Shown: positions 51,515 to 60,941 of the stretch, piece by piece
Numbering within the stretch: position 1 is the stretch's first letter
Layout: each line of letters starts with the position of its first letter
NCBI GenBank assembly: GCA_937775205.1
Contig: CALKBX010000001.1
Span: 62,001 to 126,000, forward strand
Reading direction: 5' to 3'
Origin: an uncultured Verrucomicrobiae bacterium
GTDB lineage: Bacteria; Verrucomicrobiota; Verrucomicrobiia; Limisphaerales; UBA1100
DNA length: 64,000 bases
Notes under the pieces: model-generated
Told to the model about the DNA's origin: nothing
Databases searched by the model: none
What the model saw: only the letters and a program-made list of their open reading frames with translations
Made by a program: the position numbers and the translations under genes

Positions 51515-51529
51515 TAAGCTCCCGCGCGG

Positions 51530-52336
51530 ATGAATCGAATCGACCAACGCTTTCGCCGACTTGCGGGCCGCCGGCCAAAAAGGCTTCGTAGCCTACATCG
51601 GCGCGGGCGATCCGAATCTTGCCGCCACGGAAAACATCGCCGTGGCGCTTGATGCCGCCGGCGTCGACGTGCTTGAGTTGGGTGTGCCCTTCAGCGATCC
51701 GCTCGCCGACGGCCTTGTCAATCAACTCTCCGCCCAACGCGGCCTCGCCAGCGGCACTACTCCCGCCAAGCTGCTCGAATCCGTCGCCGCCATCCGCCAA
51801 GCGTTCACAAGTCCCGATTGTCCTCTATATATACTACAACCTCATCCACCGACGCGGCTTGGCTGAATTCATTGCCGCCGCCGCCGAGGCTGGCGTGGAT
51901 GGAATTCTCGCGCTGGATCTTCCGCCCGAAGTAGCTGACGAATACGAAACCCTCATGCGCGCGGCGGGGCTCTGCAGCATTTGGCTCGTCGCCCCCACCA
52001 CGCCCGAAGAACGCGATGGCCTGCCATCACCGCGCGCGGCAGTGGATTTATTTATTACATCTCGCGCGAAGGCGTCACCGGCATGCAGGCAGAGCGTGGC
52101 GTCCAATCTCGAGCAAATGACCGACGTCATTCGCCAACACACCAAGCTGCCCATCGCGGTGGGTTTTGGCATCTCCAACCCCGAACAAGCCCGCCAAGTA
52201 GCCGCGTGCAGCGATGCCATTGTGGTGGGCAGCGCCATCGTAAATCAAATCGCCGAGCACGGCGCGGAAGCCGATTTACCTGAACGCGTGGGCGCCTTTG
52301 TGAAAACCCTCGTGGACGCCATCAGAAAAGAACTGA
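51530..52336 (+). CDS. trpA: Tryptophan synthase alpha chain, multiply frameshifted
   Basis: TrpA cleaves indoleglycerol phosphate. In order, across frames: MNRIDQRF, then GFVAYIGAGDPNLAATENIAVAL, ELGVPFSDPLADGLVNQLSAQRGLASG (with the catalytic Glu and Asp region), AEFIAAAAEAGVDGILALDLPPE, SGFIYYISREGVTGMQAER and LPIAVGFGISNPEQARQVA. One extra T near 51553 and further shifts near 51810, 52020 and 52090 explain the breaks. The stop is assumed to be the TGA at 52334-52336, two bases before manC. No trpB is present in the window. Confidence 0.87.
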
Positions 52337-52337
52337 A

Positions 52338-53495
52338 ATGGCCGCAAAAAAGAAAACCACACTCGACCCGAAAGACCGCTTCGTCGCCATTCTCGCCGGT
52401 GGCAAGGGCGAACGCTTTTGGCCGCTCAGCCGCGAGGCCACGCCGAAACAATTGCTGGCCTTGCTCGACAAAAAATCTTTCCTCCAACAAACCTTCGAAC
52501 GCGTGAAAGCGCTGGTGCCGGCCAAAAATATTTTCATCATCACCAACGAAAGCCAAGCCGCCGCCATTCGCAAACAGCTCCCGCGCGTGCCGAAGGACAA
52601 CGTCATCGCCGAGCCTTGCGGACGCGACACTTGTCCCGCCATCACGCTGGCCGCGGCGTTGGTGGGCGCGCGCAGCACCACCGGCGTGATGGCGGTGCTG
52701 CCTTCGGACCATGTGATTTCCGCCAAGGGCGAAAAAAAATTCCAACGCATTCTGGAGGACAGCTTTGATCTCGCCAGCCGCGGCCAAGCCATCATCACCA
52801 TTGGCATCCAGCCCACCAGCCCCGAGACGGGCTACGGCTACATTCACGCCGGCGACGCCCTGCCCGCGGTGCCGGGCCGCAAGCCGTACAAAACCGTATT
52901 CCACCGCGCCGAGAACGGTTTGTGGAAAAACCCCATTTCGACAAAGCCGTGCGCTTGGTGAACAGCGGCGACTACCGCTGGAACGCCGGAATGTTTGTGT
53001 TTTCGTTTACGACCATCATTGAGAGCCTGCTCAAACATCAAAAACCGCTGCACGCCGCCTGCGAGAAATGGTTTCACATCGCCGGTACTCCCGCCAAATT
53101 AAAGCGCGCGCTAAAAAAAGATTATCCGGAACTGAAAAAAACTATCCTTTGATTTCGGCGTGATGGAGCACGCGCAAAACGTGATTGTGGCCGATGGCGA
53201 TTTTGACTGGGACGACCTCGGAGCTCTGCCCGCGCTCGCGCGCCACCTCAAAGCCGATCCCGAAGGCAACTGCGCCGACGCGGATTTCATCCACGTCGAC
53301 GCCGCGCGCAATGTGGTTTTTGACACGCGCCCCGCCAAGCAACGCACCCCCATCGCCGATTGTCGGCCTGCGCGACTGCGTGATTGTGCAAACCGCCGAT
53401 GCCACGCTCGTGGCCCAGCAAACGCGACGCGCAAAAAGTGCGCGAACTGGTCAACAAACTGGCCGAAAGCAAAGCCTCACAAACATTTGGTCTAA
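52338..53495 (+). CDS. manC: Mannose-1-phosphate guanylyltransferase, multiply frameshifted
   Basis: The enzyme makes GDP-mannose for glycans. The nucleotide-binding loop is ILAGGKGERFWPLSREATPKQLLAL, with VIAEPCGRDTCPAITLAA, VLPSDHVI and GIQPTSPETGYGYIHAG following. After a shift near 52915 come FDKAVRLVNSGDYRWNAGMFVFS, then MEHAQNVIVADGDFDWDDLGA and finally DAQKVRELVNKL. The protein lacks the C-terminal isomerase domain of bifunctional ManC, so it is the short type. At least three single-base shifts (near 52915, 53150 and 53355) are needed. It starts two bases after trpA. Confidence 0.86.
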
Positions 53496-53513
53496 GACCT
53501 GTCTACAAACAAA

Positions 53514-54698
53514 ATGAAAACTCCCATCCTGCAACTCCGCGCGGGTGAGGCCAATCGCGTACGCGCCGGCCACCCGTGGATTTACCAACGCTCACTCCAA
53601 CGCCCGGAAACCGCGCCGCCCGATGGCGCGTGGGTGGAGGTGGTCGATCAACGGCAACGATTTCTCGGGCGCGGTTTTTGGCACAACACTTCCAAGATTG
53701 CCGTGCGGATTGATGACCCATCAACGCGATGAACCGGATGCGGTTTTTTGGCGGCGAAAAATACAGGCGGCCATTGCCCACCGGAAAGAGGTGATGCCGG
53801 AAGCGACCTCTCTGCGCCTCATTAGTTCCGAGGCCGATGGCTTGAGCGGGCTGATTGTTGATCGCTATGAAAACACTTTGGTTTTGCAAATCACCGCGGC
53901 AGGAATGGAACAGCATCGCAAATTGATTCTCGCGGCGTTAATGGATTTCGAGGAGCCCGACTGCATCGTGGAACGCAATGACGTGCGGTCGCGTGAGTTT
54001 GAGGGTTTACAGCAAAGCAAAGGCGTCCTCCACGGCGAACTGGCCGGAGCGGTGGACGCGCAATTGGGCGGGCTTAACTTTGCGATGGATTTACTGGAGG
54101 GCCACAAGACCGGCGGATATCTCGACCAACAGATCAACCACACCCTCGTGGCGGCGCATTGCGCGGGCAAGCGCGTGCTCGATTGCTTTACATTTCAAGG
54201 TGGGTTCGCGGTGCACGCGGCGAAGGCCGGCGCAAGCGAAGTGATTGGGCTCGATCAGTCCGACGAAGCGCTCACATCAAGCGCGAGCGAACGCGAAGGC
54301 AAACGGTGTGGAAGGCCAGCTTTGCAATCGGCTAATGTTTTTGATTGGCTTAAAGAAGAATTCCGGCAAGGGATCGCGCGAGTTTGATGTGGTGATTCTG
54401 GATCCGCCGTCCTTCACGCGCAACCGCGCCTCGGTGCCGGACGCCTTGCGTGGCTACAAAGAAATCCATTTACGCGCGCTGCGGATGCTGCCGCCGGGCG
54501 GTTTGCTTGGCCACCTTTTGCTGCTCGCATCATGTGGATGATGATTTGTTTTTGGACACCATCCTCAACGCGGCCGCCGATGCGCGGAAAGTGTTGCGCT
54601 TGCGTGAACGGTATTCGCAGTCTCCCGATCACCCCATTGTGCCGGCGATTCGAGAGACGGAATATCTGAAGGGGTTTTTACTGGAAGTGCTGCCCTAG
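53514..54698 (+). CDS. Class I rRNA (cytosine-5) methyltransferase, RlmI-like, frameshifted
   Basis: RlmI-type enzymes methylate cytosine in 23S rRNA using SAM. The PUA domain is at the N-terminus (AGHPWIYQRSLQRPETAPPDGAWVEVVD). The core has EATSLRLISSEADGLSGLIVDRYE, GYLDQQINHTLVAAHCAGKRVLDCFTFQGGFAVHAAKAGA (SAM motif), FDVVILDPPSFTRNRASVPDALRGYKEIHLRALRMLPPGG and the C-terminal HPIVPAIRETEYLKGFLLEVLP. Breaks near 53725, 54280 and 54510 split it into four frames. The exact RlmI orthology is not certain. It converges with rnd, overlapping its 3' end by 4 bp. Confidence 0.85.
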
Positions 54699-55760
54699 CT
54701 CACACCGAGCAAGGCACGTTGCCACGGGAGGACTTCATTGAAAATGCCATCCGCCTCACACGAAAGACGCACGAGCGTGGCGCGGCTGGCGATCAGCGTG
54801 GGGTCAATGCCCAGCCCGTCCGCCTCGTGATCGCGGTGCGCCTGCAATTCGCCAAAGCGTTTTTTCTGCGCGGGGGAAATGTGTTTGCGCGGAGGCGATT
54901 TATGAATGACCGGCAATTCTGCGTCTGGCAATTCCTGCGCGCGCTTGACTAGGCGTTGGATGTCATGCTTACGATGGTCTGGCATTCGGCGCGGCAATAA
55001 ATTCGAGAATGCCTTATCGTGCGCGGCCAGCTCGGAGACATCGCGCATCGTGTCGGGCGACAGCACAAAGAAAGGCGGGCGATTGCGTTTGCGCGCTTCG
55101 GTCTCTCGCCAATACCACAACTCGCGCAACACCGCCAAAGCACGCGGCTGCATTCGGGCGCTGCCTTTCATGCGCCATTCCTGGTCGGTATCCGGCGGCG
55201 GGTTCACAGCGTTGTCGCGGATCTGCCGTTCGCATTCCTGCTGATGCCATTCCTCGCGGCCGCGCGCGCGCAAATCTTCGCGCAATGTATCCACCACGGT
55301 TTTGAGATGCCGCGTGTCGTTGCGAGCGTACTCTTCCATTTTCGGAGTTAAAGGGCGGCGCGCCCAGTTGGCCTTCTGCGAGGATTTTTCCAATTCTACG
55401 CCGATGATTTCCTTCACTAAATGTACAAGCCCAAACTTGGTGCGACCCGTGAGGCGCGCGGCGAGCATCGTGTCAAAAATTTTTCGGGGTGTATAATCAT
55501 GGCCGCGCTTGAACAAACGTATGTCATAATCCGCGCCATGCATCAGGATCTCGTGTTGATCGAAGGCATCCCAAAGCGGCTTCAGATCGACATCCGCCAG
55601 CGGATCAATCAAATCATCCCGGCCGGGAATGCTCACCTGAATGAGGCAAAGTTTCTCAGGATACGCGTGCAAACTGTCCGCCTCGGTGTCCATGGCCAGC
55701 CATTCGGCCTCGCGCAGGGCGGGCAGCAAAGGCTGCAAGTTGATCGTTGTGGTTAATCAC
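54695..55760 (-). CDS. rnd: Ribonuclease D (HRDC-containing), N-terminal frameshift
   Basis: RNase D is a 3'-5' exonuclease that trims tRNA and other RNAs. The DEDDy motifs are seen as LAMDTEADSLHAYPEKLCLIQVS, LMHGADYDIRLFKR and YARNDTRHLKTVVDTL. The HRDC domain (about residues 200-290) has ALAVLRELWYWRETEARKRNRPPFFVLSPDTM. The long frame begins at a TTG (55738) just before LLPALREAEW. A more natural start is GTG 55760 (VINHNDQLAALLPALREAEW) if one T is removed near 55728, so another single-base error is suspected. About 125 bp to the next gene holds no feature I can name. Confidence 0.9.
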
Positions 55761-55887
55761 GCGCGGCGAGTAAACCGCAAGAACGCCCCCGACGTCGAGC
55801 CTTGGGCTTTGTATGGTAGTTTGTCTTACTCACAATTATGAATGGAGAGGGCTTGCGAAAATGGTGCGATGGCTATAGATTTCGCCC

Positions 55888-56469
55888 ATGAGGAAACTTT
55901 GCCAAACTGCGGCACTGACCGCTTTGACGCTAATGTTGGCTTGTTCCGACGCCCCGCCGCCCGAAAAGGAAATGCCCGCAGGAAGTGACGCGGCAGTCGA
56001 CGAGGAGTTTGATGGCAAGTACATTCGCACGGTCAACAAGCACCATTACATTGCCAAATCAGCGCATGGTCGGGCGATTTGGTATTATCCAGGCGGGGAG
56101 AAAAAAACCGCGCGCACTTTTCGCTACGGCAAACTCGAGGGACCGATGGTGATGTGGTACGAGAACGGCATGAAAAAATATGCGGTTCATTACGCCGCCA
56201 ACTCGAAAACCGGCAAAGCTATGGGCTGGTACGATGATGGAAATGCTCTGTTCGTTATCGGATATGAACAGGGCCGAAGATCAGGCAAGGAAACTTGGTT
56301 CTGGAAAGACGGCACCACCAAAAAACGCGAATGCGAATGGTATCGGGGCCGGATGACTAGCGAACGCGCCTGGGCCGAAGACGGGAAGGAAATCAAAATC
56401 CCATCAACCCGCCCTCGCGGACCGATTCGCCAACCTTCCACCAGCAAGGGCGGCTCGTCCTCTAAATAA
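55888..56469 (+). CDS. Lipoprotein with YwqK (MORN-2-type) repeats
   Basis: This 193-residue protein has a lipoprotein signal with lipobox LACS (MRKLCQTAALTALTLMLAC). Residues 60-160 hold about four YwqK-type repeats of about 22 residues with the pattern G-x-WYxxGxKK (AIWYYPGGEKKTARTFRYGKLEGPM, MWYENGMKKYAVHYAA, GWYDDGNALFVIGYEQGRRSG, TWFWKDGTTKKRECEWYRGR). The tail is Ser/Pro/Lys rich. YwqK-like repeats occur in uncharacterised envelope proteins and in some antitoxin annotations; function is unknown. It is followed 6 bp later by a larger YwqK protein, so the pair is likely co-expressed. Confidence 0.8.
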   Translation: MRKLCQTAALTALTLMLACSDAPPPEKEMPAGSDAAVDEEFDGKYIRTVNKHHYIAKSAHGRAIWYYPGGEKKTARTFRYGKLEGPMVMWYENGMKKYAVHYAANSKTGKAMGWYDDGNALFVIGYEQGRRSGKETWFWKDGTTKKRECEWYRGRMTSERAWAEDGKEIKIPSTRPRGPIRQPSTSKGGSSSK

Positions 56470-56475
56470 TTCCCA

Positions 56476-57699
56476 ATGCCCCGCCCCGCATCATGGCTGT
56501 TTGCTGCCGGTTTGGCCGGACTGATTGCGGGTTGCGGGAAAGATCCCACGCCAACCGGTGACGGCACGGGCACTCCTGACGCGCCCACCAATCCAACTGG
56601 TCAGACCAATTCAAAAACCACACCCGACCGTTTGCTCTCCAGCCAAGGTGCACTTTATCTAAAGGAATCGAACACTCTTTTCACCGGCACGCTGGTGGAT
56701 AATTGGGATGCCGGCAAGGGTGGTAAGCAAAAGTACCAGTGCGACTATTTTGAAGGGCAAAAACACGGAGTCGAAATGCGCTGGCACGCAAGCGGGCAAC
56801 GAAGTGTTCGCGCAGAATTCCAGGACGGCAAGCAAAACGGCAAACGCCACGAGTGGCATTTTAATGGCGCGCAAAAAGCACTCACGATTTTCGTGAACGG
56901 CCACCCCGAGGGGGAGGCCAAAGGCTGGCATGACAACGGCAAGCAGGCATTTCATGCGGCTTACACAAATGGCCTGCCGGTTGGCCCAGTAGAAAGTTGG
57001 TGGAAAAACGGAAACCGCGCAAGTTACCTCGCCCACATCAATGGCAAGCCGAGCGGAGCAGAAGTGAAGTGGTTTCCCAATGGCCGAACCAATTCAATTA
57101 TGTGGTTTCAGGCCGGAGTAAAAAACGGCGGATCCGTCACGTGGCATTCTACCGGGCAAAAGCAGATGGAGCTGAGGTTCGTCGAGGGAGAAGCTGATGG
57201 GCCGGTTTCTGAATGGTACAAGACTGGCCAAAGAATGAGTGTCACCCAATACGTAAAAGGGCAAATGCATGGGCTCGGCCAAGGATGGTATCCAGACGGA
57301 AAGTTGCTTTGGCGCGGACTATGGAATAACGACAAACGGGACAAGGTGCATGTTAGTTACTACCCCTCAGGCCGATCTAAAATGGAAGTGGAATACCGTC
57401 AGGGCATTGTTCTTAAAAAATTTAAATACAACGAGCTCGGACAAGTAGTGGAAAGGATGATCGTTCCCGTCGGACGTACACGGCAATGGAGCCTCGATGA
57501 ATTAAAGGCGACTTACCACACGAAGCCCCAAAATGTGATTCAAGCGGATTTCGGCAAGCCAGATAGAGTGGAGGCAGAAACTTGGGTTTACACCGGTATG
57601 CAAATTTCAGGTATGCTTGAAAATGAAAAAGTTAAGACCGTTCTCCGGGTGACTTTCAAAAACAGGCTTGCCCTGATAATCAGCGCAACGGACAGGTAA
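56476..57699 (+). CDS. Lipoprotein with about nine YwqK (MORN-2-type) repeats
   Basis: The 407-residue protein has a lipobox IAGC ([17 protein letters not shown]) and a Thr/Pro-rich linker. From residue 85 to about 310 there are roughly nine YwqK repeats, each with a WH/WY-xx-G core ([59 protein letters not shown] and so on). The last 80 residues form a different domain ([21 protein letters not shown]) that resembles the small beta-lactamase-inhibitor-like SmpA/OmlA fold by eye only. Function is unknown; surface or periplasmic binding is inferred. It converges on the Gly-rich gene with a 22-bp gap. Confidence 0.8.
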   Translation: MPRPASWLFAAGLAGLIAGCGKDPTPTGDGTGTPDAPTNPTGQTNSKTTPDRLLSSQGALYLKESNTLFTGTLVDNWDAGKGGKQKYQCDYFEGQKHGVEMRWHASGQRSVRAEFQDGKQNGKRHEWHFNGAQKALTIFVNGHPEGEAKGWHDNGKQAFHAAYTNGLPVGPVESWWKNGNRASYLAHINGKPSGAEVKWFPNGRTNSIMWFQAGVKNGGSVTWHSTGQKQMELRFVEGEADGPVSEWYKTGQRMSVTQYVKGQMHGLGQGWYPDGKLLWRGLWNNDKRDKVHVSYYPSGRSKMEVEYRQGIVLKKFKYNELGQVVERMIVPVGRTRQWSLDELKATYHTKPQNVIQADFGKPDRVEAETWVYTGMQISGMLENEKVKTVLRVTFKNRLALIISATDR

Positions 57700-57721
57700 A
57701 TCCGAAGGGCAGGGCCAAAAG

Positions 57722-59533
57722 TTACCTTGGTTGCGGGGCTGAATTTCCGCCGCCTTCGCCAAGCCCTTCTTCGCCAAAGCCACCTTCTTCGCCAAAGCCA
57801 CCTTCTTCACCAAAGCCACCTTCTTCACCAAAGCCACCTTCTTCGCCAAAGCCACCTTCTTCACCAAAGCCACCTTCTTCACCAAAGCCACCTTCTTCGC
57901 CAAAGCCACCTTCTTCGCCAAAGCCACCTTCTTCGCCAAAGCCACCTTCTTCGCCAAAGCCACCTTCTTCACCAAAGCCACCTTCTTCACCAAAGCCACC
58001 TTCTTCGCCAAAGCCACCTTCTTCGCCAAAGCCACCTTCTTCGCCAAAGCCACCTTCTTCGCCAAAGCCACCTTCTTCACCAAAGCCACCTTCTTCGCCA
58101 AAGCCACCTTCTTCGCCAAAGCCACCTTCTTCACCAAAGCCACCTTCTTCACCAAAGCCACCTTCTTCACCAAAGCCACCTTCTTCGCCAAAGCCACCTT
58201 CTTCACCAAAGCCACCTTCTTCGCCAAAGCCACCTTCTTCGCCAAAGCCACCTTCTTCGCCAAAGCCACCTTCTTCGCCAAAGCCACCTTCTTCGCCAAA
58301 GCCACCTTCTTCGCCAAAGCCACCTTCTTCGCCAAAGCCACCTTCTTCGCCAAAGCCACCTTCTTCGCCAAAGCCACCTTCTTCGCCAAAGCCACCTTCT
58401 TCGCCAAAGCCACCTTCTTCACCAAAGCCACCTTCTTCGCCAAAGCCACCTTCTTCACCAAAGCCTTCTTCCCAAAGCCTTCTTCACCAAAGCCCTTCTT
58501 CGCCAAAGCCTTCTTCTCCCATGCCGCCCTCGCCAAAGCCTTCTTCTCCCATGCCGCCTTCGCCAAAGCCTTCTTCTCCCATGCCGCCTTCGCCAAAGCC
58601 TTCTTCTCCCATGCCACCTTCGCCAAAGCCTTCTTCTCCCATGCCGCCCTCGCCAAAGCCTTCTTCTTCCATGCCACCTTCGCCGAATCCTTCTTCACCC
58701 ATACCCTCTTCTCCGAAGCCTTCCATGCCTTCGCCGAACCCTTCCATTCCCCCTTCACCCATTCCTTCCTCGCCAAATCCCTCCATGCCTTCCCCGCCTT
58801 CGCCAAAGCCTTCTTCGCCCATGCCACCTTCACCAAATCCTTCTTCCCCCATGCCACCTTCGCCAAATCCTTCTTCGCCAAAGCCTTCTTCGCCAAATCC
58901 TTCTTCGCCAAATCCTTCTTCGCCAAAGCCTTCTTCGCCAAAGCCTTCTTCTCCCATTCCGCCTTCACCAAAGCCTTCTTCCCCCATGCCGCCTTCGCCA
59001 AAGCCTTCCATGCCTTCGCCGAACCCTTCCATTCCCCCTTCACCCATTCCTTCCTCGCCAAATCCCTCCATACCTTCCCCGCCTTCGCCAAAGCCTTCTT
59101 CGCCCATGCCACCTTCACCAAAGCCTTCTTCTCCCATGCCGCCTTCGCCAAAGCCTTCTTCTCCCATGCCGCCAAAGCCGCCTGTGCCTTCTTCAATGGT
59201 GCCACCAAATTCTTCGGTTGTTTCACCGGACAATGTGCTTTGTCGACGATAGCCGGGGGTAAATCCTGCTTTGGGCGGCGTGTAACTTCCACCGCCGCTG
59301 CCGGGCGCTCCGCCTTTTTCCATCCACGGCGGCACGATGACTCCGGTGCCGTAGGGGACACGCAATACAAGGCGCCCACCCGCACCACTCATTTCGCCCA
59401 CTGTGGGATCGGTGCCTTCGCCGCCGCCTTCGAGGCCGGGGATGGTTACGGGGCCATCCTGCGCGTGCAGGGAAGTGGCTGTGATGGTGAAGGTTGCGAG
59501 AGTCGCGAGAAGTGTGCGGGCTGTGTTTTTCAT
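57722..59533 (-). CDS. Secreted Gly/Glu/Phe-rich repeat protein, interrupted by a local frameshift pair
   Basis: The frame starts at [24 protein letters not shown] (59531-59533), a clear signal peptide, followed by a short unique domain (residues 24-115: [32 protein letters not shown]). Then come hundreds of residues of low complexity: [10 protein letters not shown]-type units first, then 38 exact GGFGEE hexamers. The whole is 604 codons ending at the TAA at 57722-57724. At 58466-58490 an extra G and a missing C offset each other, leaving a premature TGA (58484-58486) in an otherwise continuous frame. The antisense and other-frame ORFs exist only because the repeat length is a multiple of three. 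Function is unknown. Confidence 0.75.
57781..58464 (-). repeat. 38 tandem 18-bp units encoding GGFGEE
   Basis: Exactly 38 head-to-tail 18-bp units (plus-strand CACCTTCTTCGCCAAAGC) lie within the Gly-rich gene. They are identical except at one base, G or A, at the third position of a glycine codon (GGC or GGT), so all encode the same hexapeptide. There are no spacers, so this is a coding minisatellite and not a CRISPR array. Confidence 0.97.
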
Positions 59534-59717
59534 AACCGTTTTTAGATTAAGCGGGCAGAACCATCCTGTCCACATAAAATAGGACGTTTCAGGGGGTGTT
59601 AGCGGTTACATCGGATTAGGATTTTTTGCAAAATGACGCTCGAATGGCGAGGCCGGCACGTCGATGAGAAATCGGATTGAGTCGGCCACGCGCCTCGCTT
59701 ACACTACGCGCTGCGCG

Positions 59718-59808
59718 GAAGGGTGGCTGAGTCCGGTCGAAGGCGCTCGATTCGAAATCGAGTGAACGGGGAACCGTTCCGTGGGTTCGAATCCCACCTC
59801 TTCCGCCA
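59718..59808 (+). tRNA. tRNA-Ser (anticodon CGA), CCA encoded
   Basis: A 91-nt class II tRNA: acceptor GGAAGGG pairing with CTCTTCC, D-arm GGCTGAGTCCGGTCGAAGGC, anticodon stem-loop CTCGATTCGAAATCGAG with CGA at its centre, a long variable arm (GAACGGGGAACCGTTCC) and T-arm GTGGGTTCGAATCCCAC. The discriminator G and terminal CCA are encoded. It reads UCG serine codons. It lies 26 bp upstream of the amidohydrolase start codon, on the same strand. Confidence 0.97.
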
Positions 59809-59834
59809 TTTTGCAATTTTACGCCCATTTTTCT

Positions 59835-60809
59835 ATGAAAATCGTCGACATGCACGTCCACATGGTGGGCAATGAAGCCAGCGGAAATGGCTGCTGGATT
59901 CGGGTGACGCCGACTAAATACCCTCTCTACGCGCTGATGTTGCGTAAATTGGGCGTGCCCGTGAAGGCATTGCACGCGCCTGATTTTGATGATTTATACC
60001 GCGACCGGTTGCTCCACTATATAAGGGAGTCAACCGTGGACGCTGTTTGCCTTTTGGCGCAGGAGGCGGTTTATGACACACAAGGGGGTTTGCTAAAAAA
60101 CCGCGGGAGCGCGTTTGTGCCCAATGACGTCGTTTTGCGGCAGGCAAAGGAGCATCAGGAGTTTTTACCCGCCGTGTCCATCCACCCTGCCCGGCCCGAT
60201 GCGATGGATGAACTGAACCGCTGCCTCGAAGCCGGCGCGGTGATGATGAAGTGCCTGCCGAATTGCCAGAATATCGATTGCAATAATCCGCGCTACAAAC
60301 CGTTTTGGAATCGGATGGCCGAAGCCGGCTTGCCTTTTCTGGCCCACACCGGCGGCGAGCACACGCTCGAAGTCGTCAATGCCGACTACGCCAATCCCGA
60401 ATCCTTACGGCTGCCGCTCGAGTGCGGCGTGAACGTCATCGCCGCACACGCCGCCACCGGTAGTGGGCCGTTTGATCCGGACTACCTCCCCACCCTCGTG
60501 CGGATGATGCACGATCACAAAAACCTTTACGCCGACTCCAGCGCGCTCAACGTCCCCACGCGGAGCCACGGCCTGCGCCCTTGTTTGGAAAACGACCTCC
60601 TCGCCTCACGCGCCGTGCACGGCAGCGATTACCCCGTGCCCACCTCCGCATTCTGGGCGTGGCTGCGCGGCCTCATCGACAGCGATCAACTTTCAGATCT
60701 CCGCAAAATCAAAAACCCCATCGAACAAGATTACCAAACCAAACGCGCAATGGGTTTCCCGGCCGAACACTTCACACGCATTAACGAGTTATTGCGAACG
60801 ACCGGCTAA
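59835..60809 (+). CDS. Amidohydrolase-superfamily metal-dependent hydrolase
   Basis: The start is set at MKIVDMHVHMVGNEASG (59835), giving 324 residues; upstream codons overlap the tRNA. The TIM-barrel metal-site motifs are HVH near the start, a lysine in AVMMKCLPNCQNID, His in LPFLAHTGGEHTLEV and VIAAHAATGSG, and Asp in VHGSDYPVPTSAFW. This arrangement is that of the amidohydrolase_2 group, which includes decarboxylases and lactonases; the substrate is unknown. Its stop overlaps the 3' end of the aminotransferase remnant on the other strand. Confidence 0.85.
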   Translation: MKIVDMHVHMVGNEASGNGCWIRVTPTKYPLYALMLRKLGVPVKALHAPDFDDLYRDRLLHYIRESTVDAVCLLAQEAVYDTQGGLLKNRGSAFVPNDVVLRQAKEHQEFLPAVSIHPARPDAMDELNRCLEAGAVMMKCLPNCQNIDCNNPRYKPFWNRMAEAGLPFLAHTGGEHTLEVVNADYANPESLRLPLECGVNVIAAHAATGSGPFDPDYLPTLVRMMHDHKNLYADSSALNVPTRSHGLRPCLENDLLASRAVHGSDYPVPTSAFWAWLRGLIDSDQLSDLRKIKNPIEQDYQTKRAMGFPAEHFTRINELLRTTG

Positions 60810-60925
60810 AGCAATTCCTTCAACGCCGCCAACACGCGGTTGACATTTTCCTCACTGGAGGAATAGCCCATGAGGCCGATGCGCCAGACTTTTCCGGCAA
60901 GGGGGCCGACGTGCGCGTGATGCAT
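60806..60925 (-). pseudogene. 3' remnant of a class V (alanine-glyoxylate type) aminotransferase
   Basis: A 39-codon frame reads MHHAHVGPLAGKVWRIGLMG then YSSSEENVNRVLAALKELL. The segment GPLAGKVWRIGLMGYSSSEENV closely resembles the extreme C-terminus of alanine/serine-glyoxylate aminotransferases, which are about 380 residues long. The remaining 90% of the gene is missing; the D-aminoacylase stop lies only 16 bp upstream. It looks like the trace of a deletion, or of a mis-joined assembly. It is unlikely to make a functional protein. Confidence 0.75.
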
Positions 60926-60941
60926 ATCGCGGATTTTTTGT

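Noticed and set aside
54695-55738. TTG start for rnd taken at face value
   Set aside because: It would delete the first residues of the exonuclease domain. A GTG at 55760 with one base removed gives a natural N-terminus, so the TTG is probably not used.
57781-58464. Possible CRISPR array
   Set aside because: The units are contiguous, without spacers, and lie in a coding frame; no cas genes are present.
57607-59388. 593-codon Lys/Ala/Val-rich frame and the 511-codon plus-strand frame over the repeats
   Set aside because: All frames stay open because the repeat is 18 bp. Only the 59533 frame has a signal peptide and a non-repetitive N-terminal domain.
59616-59975. Minus-strand frame containing GGRGGIRTHGTVPRSLDFESSA
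   Set aside because: This is the well-known false ORF antisense to a serine tRNA; the real feature is tRNA-Ser(CGA) on the plus strand.
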